A DNA stretch of 64,000 nt from Tyto alba (GCF_018691265.1 NW_024881327.1:21135936-21199935), one strand, 5' to 3'; positions 48,559 to 62,985 are shown, counted from the first letter of the stretch. Numbers and translations are program-made. The notes: generated by a model not told the origin, from the sequence alone.

Positions 48559-51500
48559 TGGCCAGATTTAATTCTGTCAGGGCTTTGACCTTCCTAACCT
48601 GATCTCTGGCTGCTCAGACAAGCCTTTCTGCTCACCAAACACATAGCAACATCAGACCTACCCGCTGAATTAAAAACTGCATTAAAGCAACAGAAAACAA
48701 ACTAGTGCTCTCATAGACAACTGGACTTTTTCAAGAGCAACATACAACATAAATTGCGTGTAAAAACTGTGACTCTGTCAGATTATAAAAAAAAAAAAAT
48801 TATTATAGGATTTATGTCATGATATCAAAATGAATATAAGAGCATCAAATAAGAACTACATGATGTAATTGTATCTGCATAACATATACAAATTACTGTG
48901 TGGGTTGTTATTTCCTAGATTTACTGCTATGTCCTGAAGTTAATGGGAATCAGAAAGTTTCCAGAAATTTCTAGCAACTTAAATAAATGCAGAATATTAA
49001 TGGAAAAAATAACAGTTACTTAGTCTAAGTGGTGCTGAATGCTTCCCACAGACTTAGACTGGAAGCCTGAGCACTTCGCCAGCAGATCAAAAAGGCTTAA
49101 TTCTTTCTGCAGTTTTAGGAGGACTGAGGGAGATGTGGTCTACAGAGCTCTTTACTCAAGTGCCAAGACTGAAGTATTTTAGCCTGGGGGAAAAAAAAAA
49201 TGTAAACAAAGGAAATGGCTTATCTGTGGAACAAAATAACAATGTTTTAAAGCATTAGGGGCTCCAGTTAGAATTTTTTGGTACTAAGAAAATCAGAATG
49301 AATCTTAGAGAAGATCTCCTTTTGCAGGCAAGATTAGTAAGGCTACTATTTATCCCCCTTTTTTTCCAAGATTTCTATACCTTTTAATATTGGTTGCTAG
49401 GTCACTATTACAGATCACCTATTTCAGATTATTTCCTATTTAAATAATTTATTGGCTTCTTATAACAAATGCTTTCCCAGCACCATCATGTTTTCATCAC
49501 ATCGCTACATTTTGAAGTATGTAACATTACATTTCCTGTTTATGCTTTAGTGCTTCAGGTTGCCCCAAATTTAGCTAGGAGGGATTTAAAGTCTTTATGC
49601 TAACTGGAAATACTTTTGCTTTTTAGGCAAGACTAAACAGTACATGGAACTATCATTGAAGTCACATACAAAGCTTTTGTTTCAGTGGCCATTGACTCAG
49701 ACCTTAGATGTTTACTTGTTAAGTATATCTTTGAGGAAAGAGGATAGTGCAAACATTTGCAATGTTGGACTAGTTATAAGATCAAACTTAATTTCTAACT
49801 ACCTGGTCCACGTCATTCTTATCTATGGTCTTTTTATTACCTGTCAGATATTGCCAGATATGCTAACAGTAATTTCTGATTATTTCATAACTAGCCTTAA
49901 TTAACAGGATGCTTTGCTAAAAATTTAGAGCAAGTTTTCTCGAAGTTGTGATGTATCCAAATATCGTATTGCCGAGATTATGTCTGCAGTTGTTATATAT
50001 TTAAAGGCACCAAAGTCTTTATTTACATTTTAAAGCACTGATTTCTGGTCACACTTACACTTTTACCAATTTTGCTCAAGGATAGTTTACAGATTTTTTT
50101 TTTGGCATTTTGAAATGTTTCTCATTAATCCAGTCCTTGCTCAGAATGTTAATCTGGGATTTTATACTGCTATCTGAAAACAAAACTAAGATTAGGTGCA
50201 TGTCACTAAATGCCTGCAGCAGTGGAAAATTTAAATGTGTTACCTCGTAGTCTGACAGTCTGCTGTTCAGTTATAATTGACTCATTTACAACATTGATGG
50301 ATAGCTGGCAAAACATCTGTCTTAGAAAACTAGTAACTCCCCTTCACAGCTGAATGGTAGGAGTGAATAAATCTCTGATTCTAGAATATAACACATCACA
50401 TGAAATAAGGTAATGGGCTAGTTTAAGAAGAAAGCAAGCCTTAGAAGAGTAAGGATAATATTCAATACTATATGCTTTATTTTGCCACTAAGAGCTGAAT
50501 TACTTAGAACTGCATTTCATTAGGCCTCTGCTTCTCTCATGGCTGTTTCCATGCACAAAATGGTGTCTCAATGATAAATATTAACACTAGGTTTGTTTCA
50601 AATTCTATGAACATTTTTGCCCTATATGTTTTTCCATTAGCACCAGGATTTCACTTGTAAAAAAATCACAAATAACTACAGAAGCAATGAGTGAAAGCTG
50701 TTTTTGTGAGTGCCTAATGCAAATAAATAAAATATCCTTGTTCGTGTATCTGGAGACAGAGCTTAGCTCTACAGGCCCACTGACCCTTCACCCTAGGACC
50801 TTAACCAGTCATAATGTTTCAAGAAAAAGTTCTGTCCATAATATTTCTAGGATAAATCTAATATTAGAAAGTTGCTGTACCTGGCATCACAGTTTGGGAT
50901 TCCACAAATGTCACGTGCAATAAAAATTATTAAATGAAAATACCTGTAAGTGGGATCAATAACAACAGTTTCTTAGGAAAAATCCCAAAGCCAAGTAAGG
51001 TTACTTAGACAAGCAGGCATGCAGACAATCCCAGCTTCACTGAAGAAAAATTTGAAAGGTGTAAGAAACTAACAGCCCTTGTAGCTTAGGATCAAAATAG
51101 CACAAAACAGCTGAGCAAAAATGTAGGAATAAATATTACATAAAGGTCCGGTTACTCCTGGGAGCATCATTCACTTTGCAGATCATAATATCAACTCCCT
51201 TAGATCTGAAAATCCTATTTTTAGGCTAAAGGCACTATTTATAAACCTGGTCTGAATCAAGAAATCCATGTGCACATTAAATTTGACTAGCATGATGGGC
51301 CTGTGGGTTTTGCTTCTCGTTAGCAAATTAACCCTGATGCTGCAGGTGGTGATGGAGGGAAATTTAAATGGCTTAAACCCATAATGAACCTTTTAGCTTT
51401 AAGCACATGTAGAAAGACCTTTCTCTTTAATTTTAAGCTGAAAAAAGACCTTGTATTATTTAGCAATTTTCTTAAAACATTCAAATGTGTACCTCTGTCA

Positions 51501-54500
51501 TGTAATACAAGGGATTTTCAGACCCTGTGTCATCTAGTTGGGACAGTAATGAAACCAGCTGTGTAATTACAGACATGACAATAGCCTACAGCTGTAATGA
51601 TATCAAGCAGGTAGCTTGTTAGCACTAAGGAGAGAGTATTAAATATTTACTGTTTGAACTAATTTATAATCTTAGTAAGGTAGAGATTCTGAGTGTCATA
51701 GACAAGTTCAGATACTGCAATGACCTAAGTAACCTCAACTTTTAACCGCAGCTGATAGAAATTCAGGGTGCTGAATCTTACAAGTCTAGACAGCTGGAGA
51801 ACTACATTACAGTATATTTGAGAGATACAGAAGAATAGATTTGTGAAAGACTATGTTATCAGAATAATCCATATTATTATACTTTATTCCGGTGTGCTGC
51901 AAGTTGAAAAAAATTTGACATAATCAGCACAGCATACATAAAAAAATCATACTGATGCACTCTGAAAATAAAATGTTATACAGTACTTGGATTATAGTAA
52001 TTATCATACAGAAACTTCCAGTGAAGCTGCAGCAACAATTTAATTTGAAATGCTATGCCATCTTCTGGCCAAGAAAATTAGATGCATGAAAGAGTAATTG
52101 GCAGAAAATGGTAGTGAGGAATTACATAATACTCAGAATAAAGGAATGGAGGATTTTGGTGTCAGGTTCAAGTTGACTGTAGCAAAACAGTTTGTAGCTG
52201 TGATTAGGTAGTTTTGCAGATAAACCAAATGGCACAGAGTTTTCTGTGACTTTATCACCTACCGTCTTTTTCAGCAGTCCCATGGCACACATGTGAGACA
52301 GTTTCTGCTTTTCTTCTTACAGTCTAAAAATATTTGTCAGTGTTATTCTTTGTGGTTCAGTCATGACAGGAAATTGATGTGAGTTTTACTGTCAGGCAGA
52401 GAAAGGAATTAAATCCATATGCTGGATGAGTGCTACTGACTTGGGGATGTACTTTGCCTCTGGCAGTTTTGTAGGACACATCAGGGCTGTTTTGAAAATG
52501 TCTCGTGTATTGGACCTCTCACCTGATAAGAGTACTTAGTTTCTACAAAGCAGTACATTTAGTAGGTGCATGGGATATTGAATATCTCAGTACTGGCAAG
52601 ATTGAGGTATTTCTGGGCATGGCAAGAAGGGTAGTGCTATCCACTGGATGAATTTATGTGACGTGAAACATAAAGCACCTGTGAAAAGCAGCAGTAAAGG
52701 CCTAGGCTACCATTGCACATTTAGGCACCTAATGTAGTAGACAGGACTTGACTGAAGATCTTTTGTAGACCTAAACTTAAAAATCTAGAGGTGGTCAGCA
52801 TTTGGATCTTTTTAAAGAATTTTTAAGAAGTGCAGTTTTAAAACGGACTTTAAATAATACCAGTGAACCTGAAGATACACTCATCTTTCTGTTACATTAT
52901 GCAGTGCCATGAAATATTTTGCTTTGAGACCCTACATAGTAGGTTCATGTCCAAGATACTTTGTTTTAGAAGCAGCAGCAAATTGAACAAGATTTCTGTT
53001 CTTTCATGGAAGCCTCTAAAATTCTATCAGTGTAGTATCTAGCTAATACATATTTACTTTGGTAACAAGACTGTATTAAACTGACACTGTCATACAGTGT
53101 TGTAATTTTATAATATAGAAATAATAGATGAAAGTGACTTTTGTTAAATAAGTAGTCCTTAAATTGAACAATTCTGTTTTTTAAACACTGCATTGACAAA
53201 TCTCCAGTAGATGTTGATAAAATAAACAGTTTAATTGTTTGACAAAATTTTGAAGTGCCGTATGCATTTTTCCTGATACTGAGTATTGCTGTAGTTATGC
53301 TCCCCGTTCCATGTGTAAATATATGTTTTTTCAGTTCTATGGGTGTTTTTCACCAAAATGCAAAGTTATGACAACTAATCCATTCAGATGTAATTCTGTT
53401 TAAATCATTCTTACCTTAGGTTTTATTTTCCCACCCAGTCAAGAGTGAACTAAGACATAACAGAAATTATGACTAATAACAGTATTGGTGGTCATTAAGC
53501 CAACCCCACATTTAACCAGAGAGTCTAGAGTAGACAGTAAAGCTAATGAAATGAGTTCTTAAAACAGTCTTCCCAGTTCTTTCTCCTAAAATCAGCAACA
53601 GTAGGACATCTGCCAGGAAATTGGAAAATAGCACTATGGAAAATATCACTCATATATAAACACATGTGTATTTACTCTCCCTCTATCTATTCTCTATTTA
53701 TCTATTCCTTTTCTTCCTTCTCTTATTTATTCCATCACTACGTCTTTTCTTACCGCCTTACAACCCAAAATCTTTTACATTTCTGACAGAAACCATTTTT
53801 CTCCCTTCTTTCCACTCCTTTCCTCTATTTGTTTGTCCCAAGTGCCTTAAAAAAAGGTGAGAAAACACAGATTATCATATTACACTCCCACTTTAGCAGT
53901 TTGATGATTTTCAGTGTGTATTCCATTGTGTCATTATCAGACTCAGCTGCCTACAGTTCTTCCTGACTCCCCTTCATTTCTTCATTTTCTATGTTGTGTT
54001 ACAGCAAAAGTCCAGCAGTTGAATGGTCCCAGACCACAGAGGGGCAAGTGAAATTGTATCAAGTATCATGGGGAATTCACTACAATAAGTGCTGTTTTAA
54101 TTGCATTAGTGGGTTTTGTTGATGAAAGTAACTGATGGTATCAAGGGCTCTTGTTCTTCTATACCATCAGAAATGCATTTAGAACTGGAAACTAAAAGAA
54201 GAACAAAGAAGTGGACCTTGCACAGCAGCAAGGCTAAGGATCTCAATACCTGCCTTCTTTAATGTTTGTCTATTCCTCTTTATGAAAAGGAATACAACAA
54301 CTCTGAAGACCCCATGATGTGTAGTTCCTTTCCTCTGTAAAAAGTTTTATAAACCTTGAGAAATTTACTCCAGCTATTGGACCAGAATAGACTGTTCCAG
54401 TCCAACACTGGAACACCTACACTATCTGTGTATATCCACAGCCTTCCAGGAGACCCCCTTTCTTTGTATGTGAGTTTGTAATTTGGTGAGCACCCACACC

Positions 54501-55592
54501 AACTGCAGGGTTCTGCACCTGCCACACTGGGGTGAAAATGTGGTAAGAAATACAAATTAAACCTAAGCTGGTTACACTGCATGTCAAGCAAATTCAAAAT
54601 ATGACAAAGCAACAATTTAGGCTTCAGACAACCTTCTTAGACCATGTCCATGTGAGAAATCTATTCAGGACTGATGCAGCAAGCAATTAGTATATTTTTC
54701 CCCTTTGTATTATTTAAAATAACATGGATTTAGATATATGATACAGAATAAGTTTATAGGAAATTAAGGAAGTAGGTAGTTTCTTCATTATTGCCCTGGT
54801 TCATACAGGTAATTATCGTATTTCAGCACCTGCATAGTACAAATGACTCAGAAACAATGTTTGTTTGCTCATACTAGATGTGTATTTTAAAACAGCTTGA
54901 TGATAAAACCTCAGGCAACAGATGAAATTTTGTGTTAGAGGAGGAGGAATGAAGACATTGCACTACCTTAAGTAAAATCTGTATTTTAATTTGTATCAAA
55001 AAGTTAGGGAAAATATATAATTTCTCTGCACTCAAATTTTTTATTTTTTTTCCCTTAAGTTCTAATTTCTAGTGCTCTAACAGAACTAAAATGGATCTAG
55101 AGAAAACAGTTTCTCAATTTTAATGCTATCCCCATTGTTAGTAGCAAGTCTATGGAGATCTTAAACTTTATATGCGAAGTAATGATGCACATGTACATCA
55201 GGTAGTTATTCTGTTACAGGATTCATAAAGGTGTTTAAAAAACATTAAAATTGTTTAAATAATTTAAAATATAATATTTAGAACAAGAATTATAATTCTA
55301 CCTAAGCTTTTCATAGTACAAAATGTTTGGAATGTCCTCCATTTAGGCATTGTGACCTATGGATCAACTGATAATTACTGCTTATGACATTATGGGAATG
55401 ACTATGGGAACAGGACTTTTGTTTTGGATATACTGTTATACTTGTAGCTAATGAAAATATCTCCACTTAAATATTCTGAATAATCTATTTTTGCCATCAG
55501 TCTGAATGATAAAACTTCCGCAGATGTTGGCTCTAGTTTGACCAGGCTCTAGAAGTTACAATGAGGATAGGAATTAATTTATTGTCTGTTGC

Positions 55593-55615
55593 TTTTTTTT
55601 TTTTTTTTTTTTTTT
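55593..55615. repeat. T23 homopolymer
   Basis: Uninterrupted run of 23 T within the MTNR1A intron (A23 on the gene's strand). No attached element recognised. Confidence 0.9.
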
Positions 55616-57857
55616 CACCTGCATGATGGGATTTTTCACACAGAACAGAATAAAATTTCCAAGCAATAAATGTTTGAGAGAAACTAGTAAGAGAAATAGT
55701 CAGTTCTGATTGCCCCTTGACATCATAGAAGATTTCCGGTATTTCCTCAATGTACCCTGATTAGCTTGCATAAGTCAGGTCAACCTCTTAAAGGATTTTC
55801 CTTCTCTTTAGTAAATACTGACATACAACTCCAAAATTTTTCAATACCTTCTTCATTAGTTAATTAAAAACCACATGACTGTTATATTTAATGTTTATTA
55901 GAAATTAAATGGGGGTTGGATTTGTGTCTTTTATCTTAACAGTATTAAATGAAATTCTTTACTAAGAGTTCACTTACACGATAGATGTAATTTCGCACAC
56001 TGATGAATTTGCCAAACTATACCATATCATCCTTAGAAGCAGGCTTTCAACTAGAAGCAAGTGGCTAAAATAAAGATTTGGCTAACTCCACTGACTTTAA
56101 ACAAGTTGAAGTAGTGTAAGTGAGCAAATAAGTGGCTCTGTGTTTTGAATATATCTAATAATTTTATTATATAATTATTATTCTTCTCCGTCTTGTTTTA
56201 GTTACTTGCCTGTTCTCTGGGTTTTCCTTTCACGAAAAGTGGTGTGGAATTTTCCAGAAAACATTTATTTTTCTATTGTTTAAGTCTAAACTATCTGTAT
56301 CTATGAATGTAGTTGAACGACAATGAGGCTATGGCACTAGGTAATAGGAAACAAATATATAAATGCTGGTGACTTTCAGTACCTACATATGTGTTCAGAA
56401 CTTATCACTCAGGGTTCTTACTTAACCTGTTGCACCAGAAAAATCTGTCCAATACAATGAAATAAATTGATGAATCCAATACTTACTGTCAAAATTATTG
56501 GATTTTGTATTATGGTAAATGCAATATGGTAGCATTTAAAAGTCGTGTTAGGATATCTCATCTGAAGTACCCATTGACTTTTGTCATGACTCAGAAATAT
56601 GCTAACTGCTCACCTCGAGAATGCAAACATAATTTATAAAATCAAATACCTCCAGTGTAAAAAAATGTGAACTCTTTGTGTGAAAATAAAATAGATTTGG
56701 AAAACTATACCACCAATATAATCTTAGTCTCATATTATATATATAATATCTTGGCTATTGGAGCTCTTTTACTTTTCTAATATCTATTTTTAATCTTATA
56801 CTCCTTTCTTTGTTTAAATGTTAGAGAGAATCTTACCAAAAAAAGCTTTTAAACAAGCTGAAAAGCTAAATATAGAGAGCTAAATACAGTATTCTTTTAA
56901 ATATTCAGTAAAAACTTTGCTTGTTCTCCTTCTGAGTCTTACTGCTGAGTTCTTCATCTTTTTTTTGGTACAGATTTTTAGTGTGCCAACATACTTCATT
57001 ATTTAACAAAATTTAACAAACCAGAAGTCACTTCTGCTTAGGAAACTAAAAATAAAGAAGGCGCCCAAAGAAAGGTGGGATAATTAACTCAATGAATACT
57101 AAAAAAATAATACCTTTGTTGTAAAGATGCCAGAAAGAAAGGTTCTGTATAACAAATATACAGTATACTTATATTGTGTTGCAAAACCTGACATGAAGCT
57201 TATTATGAACAGGATAGAGTGGTGAGTAAATGGTAAGGCATCCTTAGCTTCAAACAGCACTGAATGGTCCATTTGCTTTACTTTACTTCAGTCTATTAGG
57301 GAATAATCACCTATTTTTTTAAACATTATCCTTGTAAAATGTTCTACAGGTGACTGAATGCTAAAAACAGGGGGGGAAAGTGTCTTCCACATCTCTGCTA
57401 AAGCCTCCTAGATTTTCTTGTTTTAGTTTCACAAACATCTATGTTTAACTTTCTAAGCGAAAAAATTCCTTCAATAGTTTTGAAAGTGAAAGATGGCTTG
57501 AGCTCCTCAGAGAGACCCTTTAGCTATTTCCATGTATGAGCACAAAAATGTCTGCTTTAGCAGAATGATACGTTTTGTAAAGTAACAGCAGAAGGGCTTC
57601 CCCAGAATACCTGAAAATTCTTCATTCTTTCAAAGAAATATGTAAACCCAGACTAACAACCTTCATTTGTGTGAAGTGAAACTGGTTAGTCCATGATGCA
57701 GAAATAACTATTTTGGTAACACAAAAAACCTCCTCCAGACTCTTTTATTGTGTGTTTCAGTTGCAAACACTGATGGGTAATAGTAGTACCTTCTGTCATT
57801 ATATTAATTTCCTGATAGACTTGAATTCATATCTTAGGAAAGTCCAAAGGCTTTTTT

Positions 57858-57871
57858 TATATATATATATA
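57858..57871. repeat. TA simple repeat
   Basis: A 14-base alternating T/A run following seven T, within the MTNR1A intron. Confidence 0.8.
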
Positions 57872-58402
57872 GATTCCAATATCTGGAATACAACAGTGTC
57901 AGTTATTTACAATATTTTAATGTATATTTTATTAACAAGATCAAGCTTCCTGTAAATTTGGTGTGGCTGGATGTTGAGCTGGTCAGAGCTTTAAAAGAGA
58001 TCAATTAACCTTCTTGTTACAGTGAGCCCAATAAAGAAAACCATTTAAGACAGAGACTAAAAATAAACTAGTTTCTTCCTGCATTTTTTGTACATTCAAA
58101 GCAGATCCTTTTTTCCAGGACTGATTTCAGTCAGTTCATGGACTTTGATGGTCTCCTGTGGTCCTCTTCTCCCCCTTTCTTATGCCTGATCTGTTTCCTG
58201 TGATCAGTCATCTCAGTCCCTGCTGTAGCTTCAGGCTCTCTTCTTCTTGATGCCTTCCTACGCCTGGTCTTCCTCTTGGCAAGTGCTCACTTTTACTGAC
58301 CCTGCTCAGCTGCTTCTGAGGGAGACAGTCATCTCCCCTTTCTTCTGGGTGATCAACCTCCCCCAGATATGCCTTTACTAACAGAATGTAGCAGGCAGAG
58401 TG

Positions 58403-58419
58403 AAAAAAAAAAAAAAAAA
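58403..58419. repeat. A17 homopolymer after a GC-richer stretch
   Basis: Run of 17 A ending a locally GC-richer stretch (about 58110-58402). This arrangement would fit the poly(A) tail of an old + strand retroposed RNA, but the body was not recognised and no target duplication was found. Confidence 0.7.
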
Positions 58420-61299
58420 GAGACATGTACCCTTAGTCAGACTTAAGGGCGAGAAGAACAGTAGTTAAACTTTTCATCTTCAAGACAGTTCCTGAAAATG
58501 TCTCTTTTAATTCTTCATGAAATTAAAAACCTATGCCAAACTACCAAGTTAAACAGATGAACAAACACATCCAACATGTTTCTTCCAGCATAAGAAGAAA
58601 CTTAGCTATGAGATTTTCAATAGATGTATAAAAGTCAGTAGATGTACAAAGCAGGAGCAGATTTGGCAGTGCTGACACAGTATCTACCTCAGCTTGGTCA
58701 CCAAGCCTTTCCTCTGATGGTTAATTGTCTGCACACCAGGCCAACTCGGAGGCAATATCACTGACAAGCAAGCATTGCTCAGAATAAGAACAGACTGCTG
58801 AAGAAGTCCCTAAAGTGGGAAGAACAGGCAGTAAAATAGATGGTAAAAGTGACACCATGGCAAAACTCTTTCAATATGACTGGATACTGAGACAAATGAA
58901 AGAAACACTGGAAGAGAACGGAGAGTTCTAGTGTAGGGAGAAAAGATTTTGCCACAGAGAAATATGTTCTGGAGTAAAGAGATTAAACTTAAAATGCAGG
59001 TGTTAAAAGGAAAAATAATATGGCATTGCTCCTTAGTTACTGTTCTCTTTTAGTAAATCCTATCCTATAGGACATGGTACACTTTTGGTCCAAGACCTAT
59101 TTGGAAAAGAAACAAGAAAGTTTTTGGGATGCTATTCATTCAGTATCTTCAGGCAGGCATAACTGAGGACCAACTCTTGTTAATCAAGCAGCTAATGTGA
59201 AGACAGGAATCAGATGTTATTTTCTTATTATTTCCCTCTACCAAAGGGAGAATTTGTGTTCCATGGCCAAAGGACACACCAGAGTCCAACATTTTGTGAC
59301 AGTTTGAAGTGGTTGGCTTGGTTTGTTTAATTTGTTCTAGTGCATAAATTTTCATGGAACTAATGCTGTAGCTCTGTGTACCATACCAAGCTCCTAGCTT
59401 TCTTTGTATTAGACAAAAAGAAGAAAAAAAAAAAAGATATAAAAACGTAAGCACATTCACATAAATCCGACAAATTACTCTAAATATATTTTTCTTTGAT
59501 ACAAGTCAGAGAATCTATCCTTTACAACATCTCTAGAAGAAAATGTAGCTGGTCAGTTACTTACAATGTCAAGTGGGATCAGCACTAAATGGCAGACACA
59601 GGATTGGATTTTGTTCCTGCCTTATTGTGCAATTTTGTAATTCCTTTTTGTCCTATGAAACTATGCTCTTGCCTAGCATTTGTATCCCTCTTTTTCTCAA
59701 CTTTTTCTCATATTCCTCTTTTCCAATATCTATGTATTATATATTTATAATCACTCTGTGGACAAAATCTGTATTCTCAGTGTGACATATGCTTTTATCT
59801 AACAGTATACAGTTAAGAAAAATCTCTTTTTTGATTTATTACTATATTTCCATTGCTGTCTTCATACAAACAACTAACATTTAGCATATAGAAATTAAGA
59901 CTTTTTTTGACAACGAGGCTCTCTTCCCTGTTCTACCTATATCTGAGTGAGCAAAAATAGGCTAAAATGCCTATTTAGGATTCTAACCATTCAAGAATGA
60001 TAAAATTGTTATCCTTAAAAGACATAGAAATTATATTTCTGCAGTTTATGGTAACAATCAGGATTGTAATACTAATTAATTGCATGAACATTTGTTCAAC
60101 ATCTGGTTTGCTGTTGAGAATTGCTAGAATCCAAGCGTTCAAGGCTCCCTTTTCACAGTTAACCTGGCTGCTCTTGATCTTCTGTAGAGAGACTTTCTAA
60201 AATGCAGTACCTTGTGCCAGGAGGGAAGTGGAGCAGGTCTTTACCAATTATCCTATCAAAAATGCATCTAGGAGCTAAAGGTCAGCATGGTAGTTTAATG
60301 TGTTTAACATGCTGGCATTGTTTTCTGTGAATATGTACATATGTTTTTTAAGATTTTTATCTATATGCATTTCTTGTATCAGTGTGCTTTCTAATGAGTT
60401 TACAAACAATAATCAATACGTCTGAACAGCTGTATTCATATGTAGATATGTAATGATGACTATTGAACAAATATGGGCCATATAAGGCTGGAAATGATCT
60501 TAGCTATATTGTGGAAAAGAAGCACGGACTGCCATGCATTTGTGGTTCCATAAATAAAGAAGATTATTTGAAATCACTGCTGCCTCTAGTTCATAAATGT
60601 AAATTTTGTTATAGTTAGTGCAAGATTTAAGAGTTAAAATTCATGCTATCCATGAGTTCAAATTGCAAATCAACCTCACAACAACTTCAGTTAGTTGTAC
60701 AAATAAAAAGTGTAAGGTTTATAGTATTAAATGAGTACATTAGTATTTTTTAATGTGATAAGCCTATTGTTCATACATAAAATGATTCACTGAGAGCACC
60801 AGTTACTATATACTGACCTTTTAGTGTTCCACAGCACCTTGCTGTTATTGATCATAAAAATGAAGAGTGAATCCCAATCCCCAAAAAAACAATGACAGAA
60901 GTCTAGTGAAATTCTCAAACCATCACAAACACATTTGGTATTTTATGTTTCTCACACTCATTATTATTGCATACAGACAAGCCCTTCAGGAAGACATCTG
61001 CAAATTTCCTTTAGCAGTAAGTGCTACATTTTATTATTTTAGTAACTCCATCCCAAGAAAAAATAACTAGAGTGTAGTGATTTCAAAGCAATGTTTTTCT
61101 ACAAGAAAATTCTGAGAAGCAATAGAATTAAAATATTAGCTGTTGGCTATTTAAAATGTTACTATAGTTAACTGCTCCAGAATTTTTTAAATCAAGTTCA
61201 GAAAAACTATCATAATTATAAAAAACTTTAATGGGACTTGAACAGCTCTATTTTTCAAATTTCAAGATAGTATCTTTATAAGTTTCAACACACTAATTC

Positions 61300-61435
61300 A
61301 TTATGATGCAGTCTCTAAAATTAACAAATCAGGCATAACCTGTTTCCTTGTAAAGTTAACTATTCTGCAAATGGAATTCATTTATTTGTACTCTGGTGTG
61401 TTTAAGAGTGAATAAAAGCACCCCAACAGATTCAC
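61300..61435 (+). repeat. Diverged direct repeat, copy A
   Basis: Aligns over roughly 135 bases with 62849-62985. Shared anchors are gatgcagtc/ggtgcagtc, attaacaaatc/gttaataaatc, cttgtaaagttaact/cttgtaaaattaact, gtgtgtttaagagtga/gtgtttaagaatga and agattca. This is either a local duplication or two fragments of one unnamed interspersed repeat, in the same orientation. Confidence 0.7.
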
Positions 61436-62141
61436 TCATTCAAAGTTCTGAACAAACCTTTGAAGCAAATTCAAGGGTGAAAAAACAGATACCTCAACTC
61501 TTTGGTTTTCCTGGCAAAGGTTAAAGAAAATAAAATAGTGCTTTTTTACAGAAAGCAGAAACAATTCCCTTTCTAAGCTGAACTTTGTATGTAGAAAAAA
61601 ATTGAAACTCTATGTGGGAAAAAACTCACACAAAATACAAGAGAAATGGGTGATGGAGACCTGTCCCTCATTCTGGAAGATATGTTTCAGAAAAAATGTT
61701 GATTAAGTTCTTATTTTAAGTGTCTTTTAGACATTATTTACTGTTTGCTGAAGGACGGTGCTTTGCCTTGTGATACTGTAAGGTCAGTGTTTGCTGTAGA
61801 ACTTCACCTACTTTTTACAGTTCATTTTCTGAGCAAAGGGATTATTTTTTACAATCTCATGATTACTAGGCTGGAGCAAGAGGTTAATTTTAAAAAGATA
61901 ACATTTAGTATAGCCAACTTTGTGTCTTGTAGATTTTACTAAAAGGTCAGGAAAACAAAACTTCTATTTTCAAAAGAATGGTGGCATTCATAAGAACAGA
62001 GCTGTAACACATTACTGGCTTCCAGTAATCTTAAGAGAGATCCAGCATGGTCATGTCCAGACTGACCTGAGCCAGCAGAAGATATACCACTTCTACAGAC
62101 AGTAAATTAATGGATTGTTTCCAAAATTATGCTGTTTTTTG

Positions 62142-62230
62142 TTTGTTGTTTTTTTTGGTTTTTTTTTTTTTTTTTTTTCATTCTTCTGTTTCCTTCTCTG
62201 TTCCTTCATTTCTTCTCTTCTTCTTCCCAG
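62142..62230 (+). repeat. Long T/C tract ending in cag
   Basis: About 85 bases of almost pure pyrimidine, including 20 consecutive T (62159-62178), ending cttcttcttcccag. On the + strand this matches a strong polypyrimidine tract and 3' splice site. On the MTNR1A strand it is simply purine-rich intron DNA. Confidence 0.75.
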
Positions 62231-62848
62231 AGTTTGAGGCACAAGTACTGGAAAATATGTTAGCTCTAAAAGATGAGCTCTGCTTCCAGAGCACAGATGC
62301 TCCAAAACCAAAACAAATGAGGTGTATGGAGATACCTTAATCACAATAGGACCAACTCTTTTGCTTCCTTCCTTTCTCTTACTAATAAATTGCTGGTGGA
62401 TAGTAAATGGGGAAGGACAGCCTTTGGAAAAAAATGTTTCATATTCCCTAGTCTAGTAGATGTGAACATATATCAGAGTGTCCATCACTAAGTAATGGAC
62501 AGCTTTTTTTCCTGAAGTTTTTATGCCATGCAGTTAAGAAAAAATAGTTGCCTTTGCCGATGGTGTGTGTGTCAAGTTAAAGTGAATTTGATTGTATTTC
62601 TTATATAGCTGCTGGAAGTGTTCAGAAGGTATAACATAAATAACCTGTATCGGTGATCTTGACATTATAAACAGATGGCAATGTCTTGTGGAAGTTGTAC
62701 TAGAATTACTACAGAAATTATTATAATTGCTAAATACATGAAAGAGTAAAAAAATCCATATGTTCTCTAGCAAAAGTTTACCATTAAACCTACTTCAAAT
62801 TGTTCAGGAAAGTTTTTATTCTAACTGGCAAATACTTTGTATGTCATT

Positions 62849-62985
62849 TAATGTTGGTGCAGTCACTGAAGTTAATAAATCTGACAAGCCTGACGTCTTG
62901 TAAAATTAACTGTTCTGTGAACAGAATTGACTCACTTATTCTCAGTTGTGTTTAAGAATGAGCACAAGTAACACAGTAGATTCAG
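62849..62985 (+). repeat. Diverged direct repeat, copy B
   Basis: Partner of 61300-61435, about 1.55 kb away. It includes ctgttctgtgaacag, a short internal inverted repeat not preserved in copy A. Similarity fades at both ends without clear termini. Confidence 0.7.

Larger units (their letters stand above)
46746..48630 (-). mobile_element. CR1 LINE fragment, 5'-truncated, in MTNR1A intron 1
   Basis: A chicken-repeat-1 non-LTR retrotransposon copy in the sense orientation of MTNR1A. The low-coordinate edge is the element's 3' end: a remnant of the CR1 terminal octamer (tcatagaa) followed by the usual avian CR1 3' UTR text (ggaaggga, gttccaacc, tggccttgaaccctt). Further up are the ORF2 region after the RT core, the RT core with FADD, and a linker that normally precedes RT. 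The endonuclease and ORF1 are missing, so the copy is 5'-truncated as is typical of LINE insertion. Several frame breaks show it is long dead. The 5' edge is approximate. Confidence 0.93.

Noticed and set aside
58208..58426. A minus-strand frame in a GC-richer patch, considered as MTNR1A exon 1.
   Set aside because: It begins in a poly-T run, lacks a TM1-like hydrophobic segment, and has no end matching the split Gly codon.
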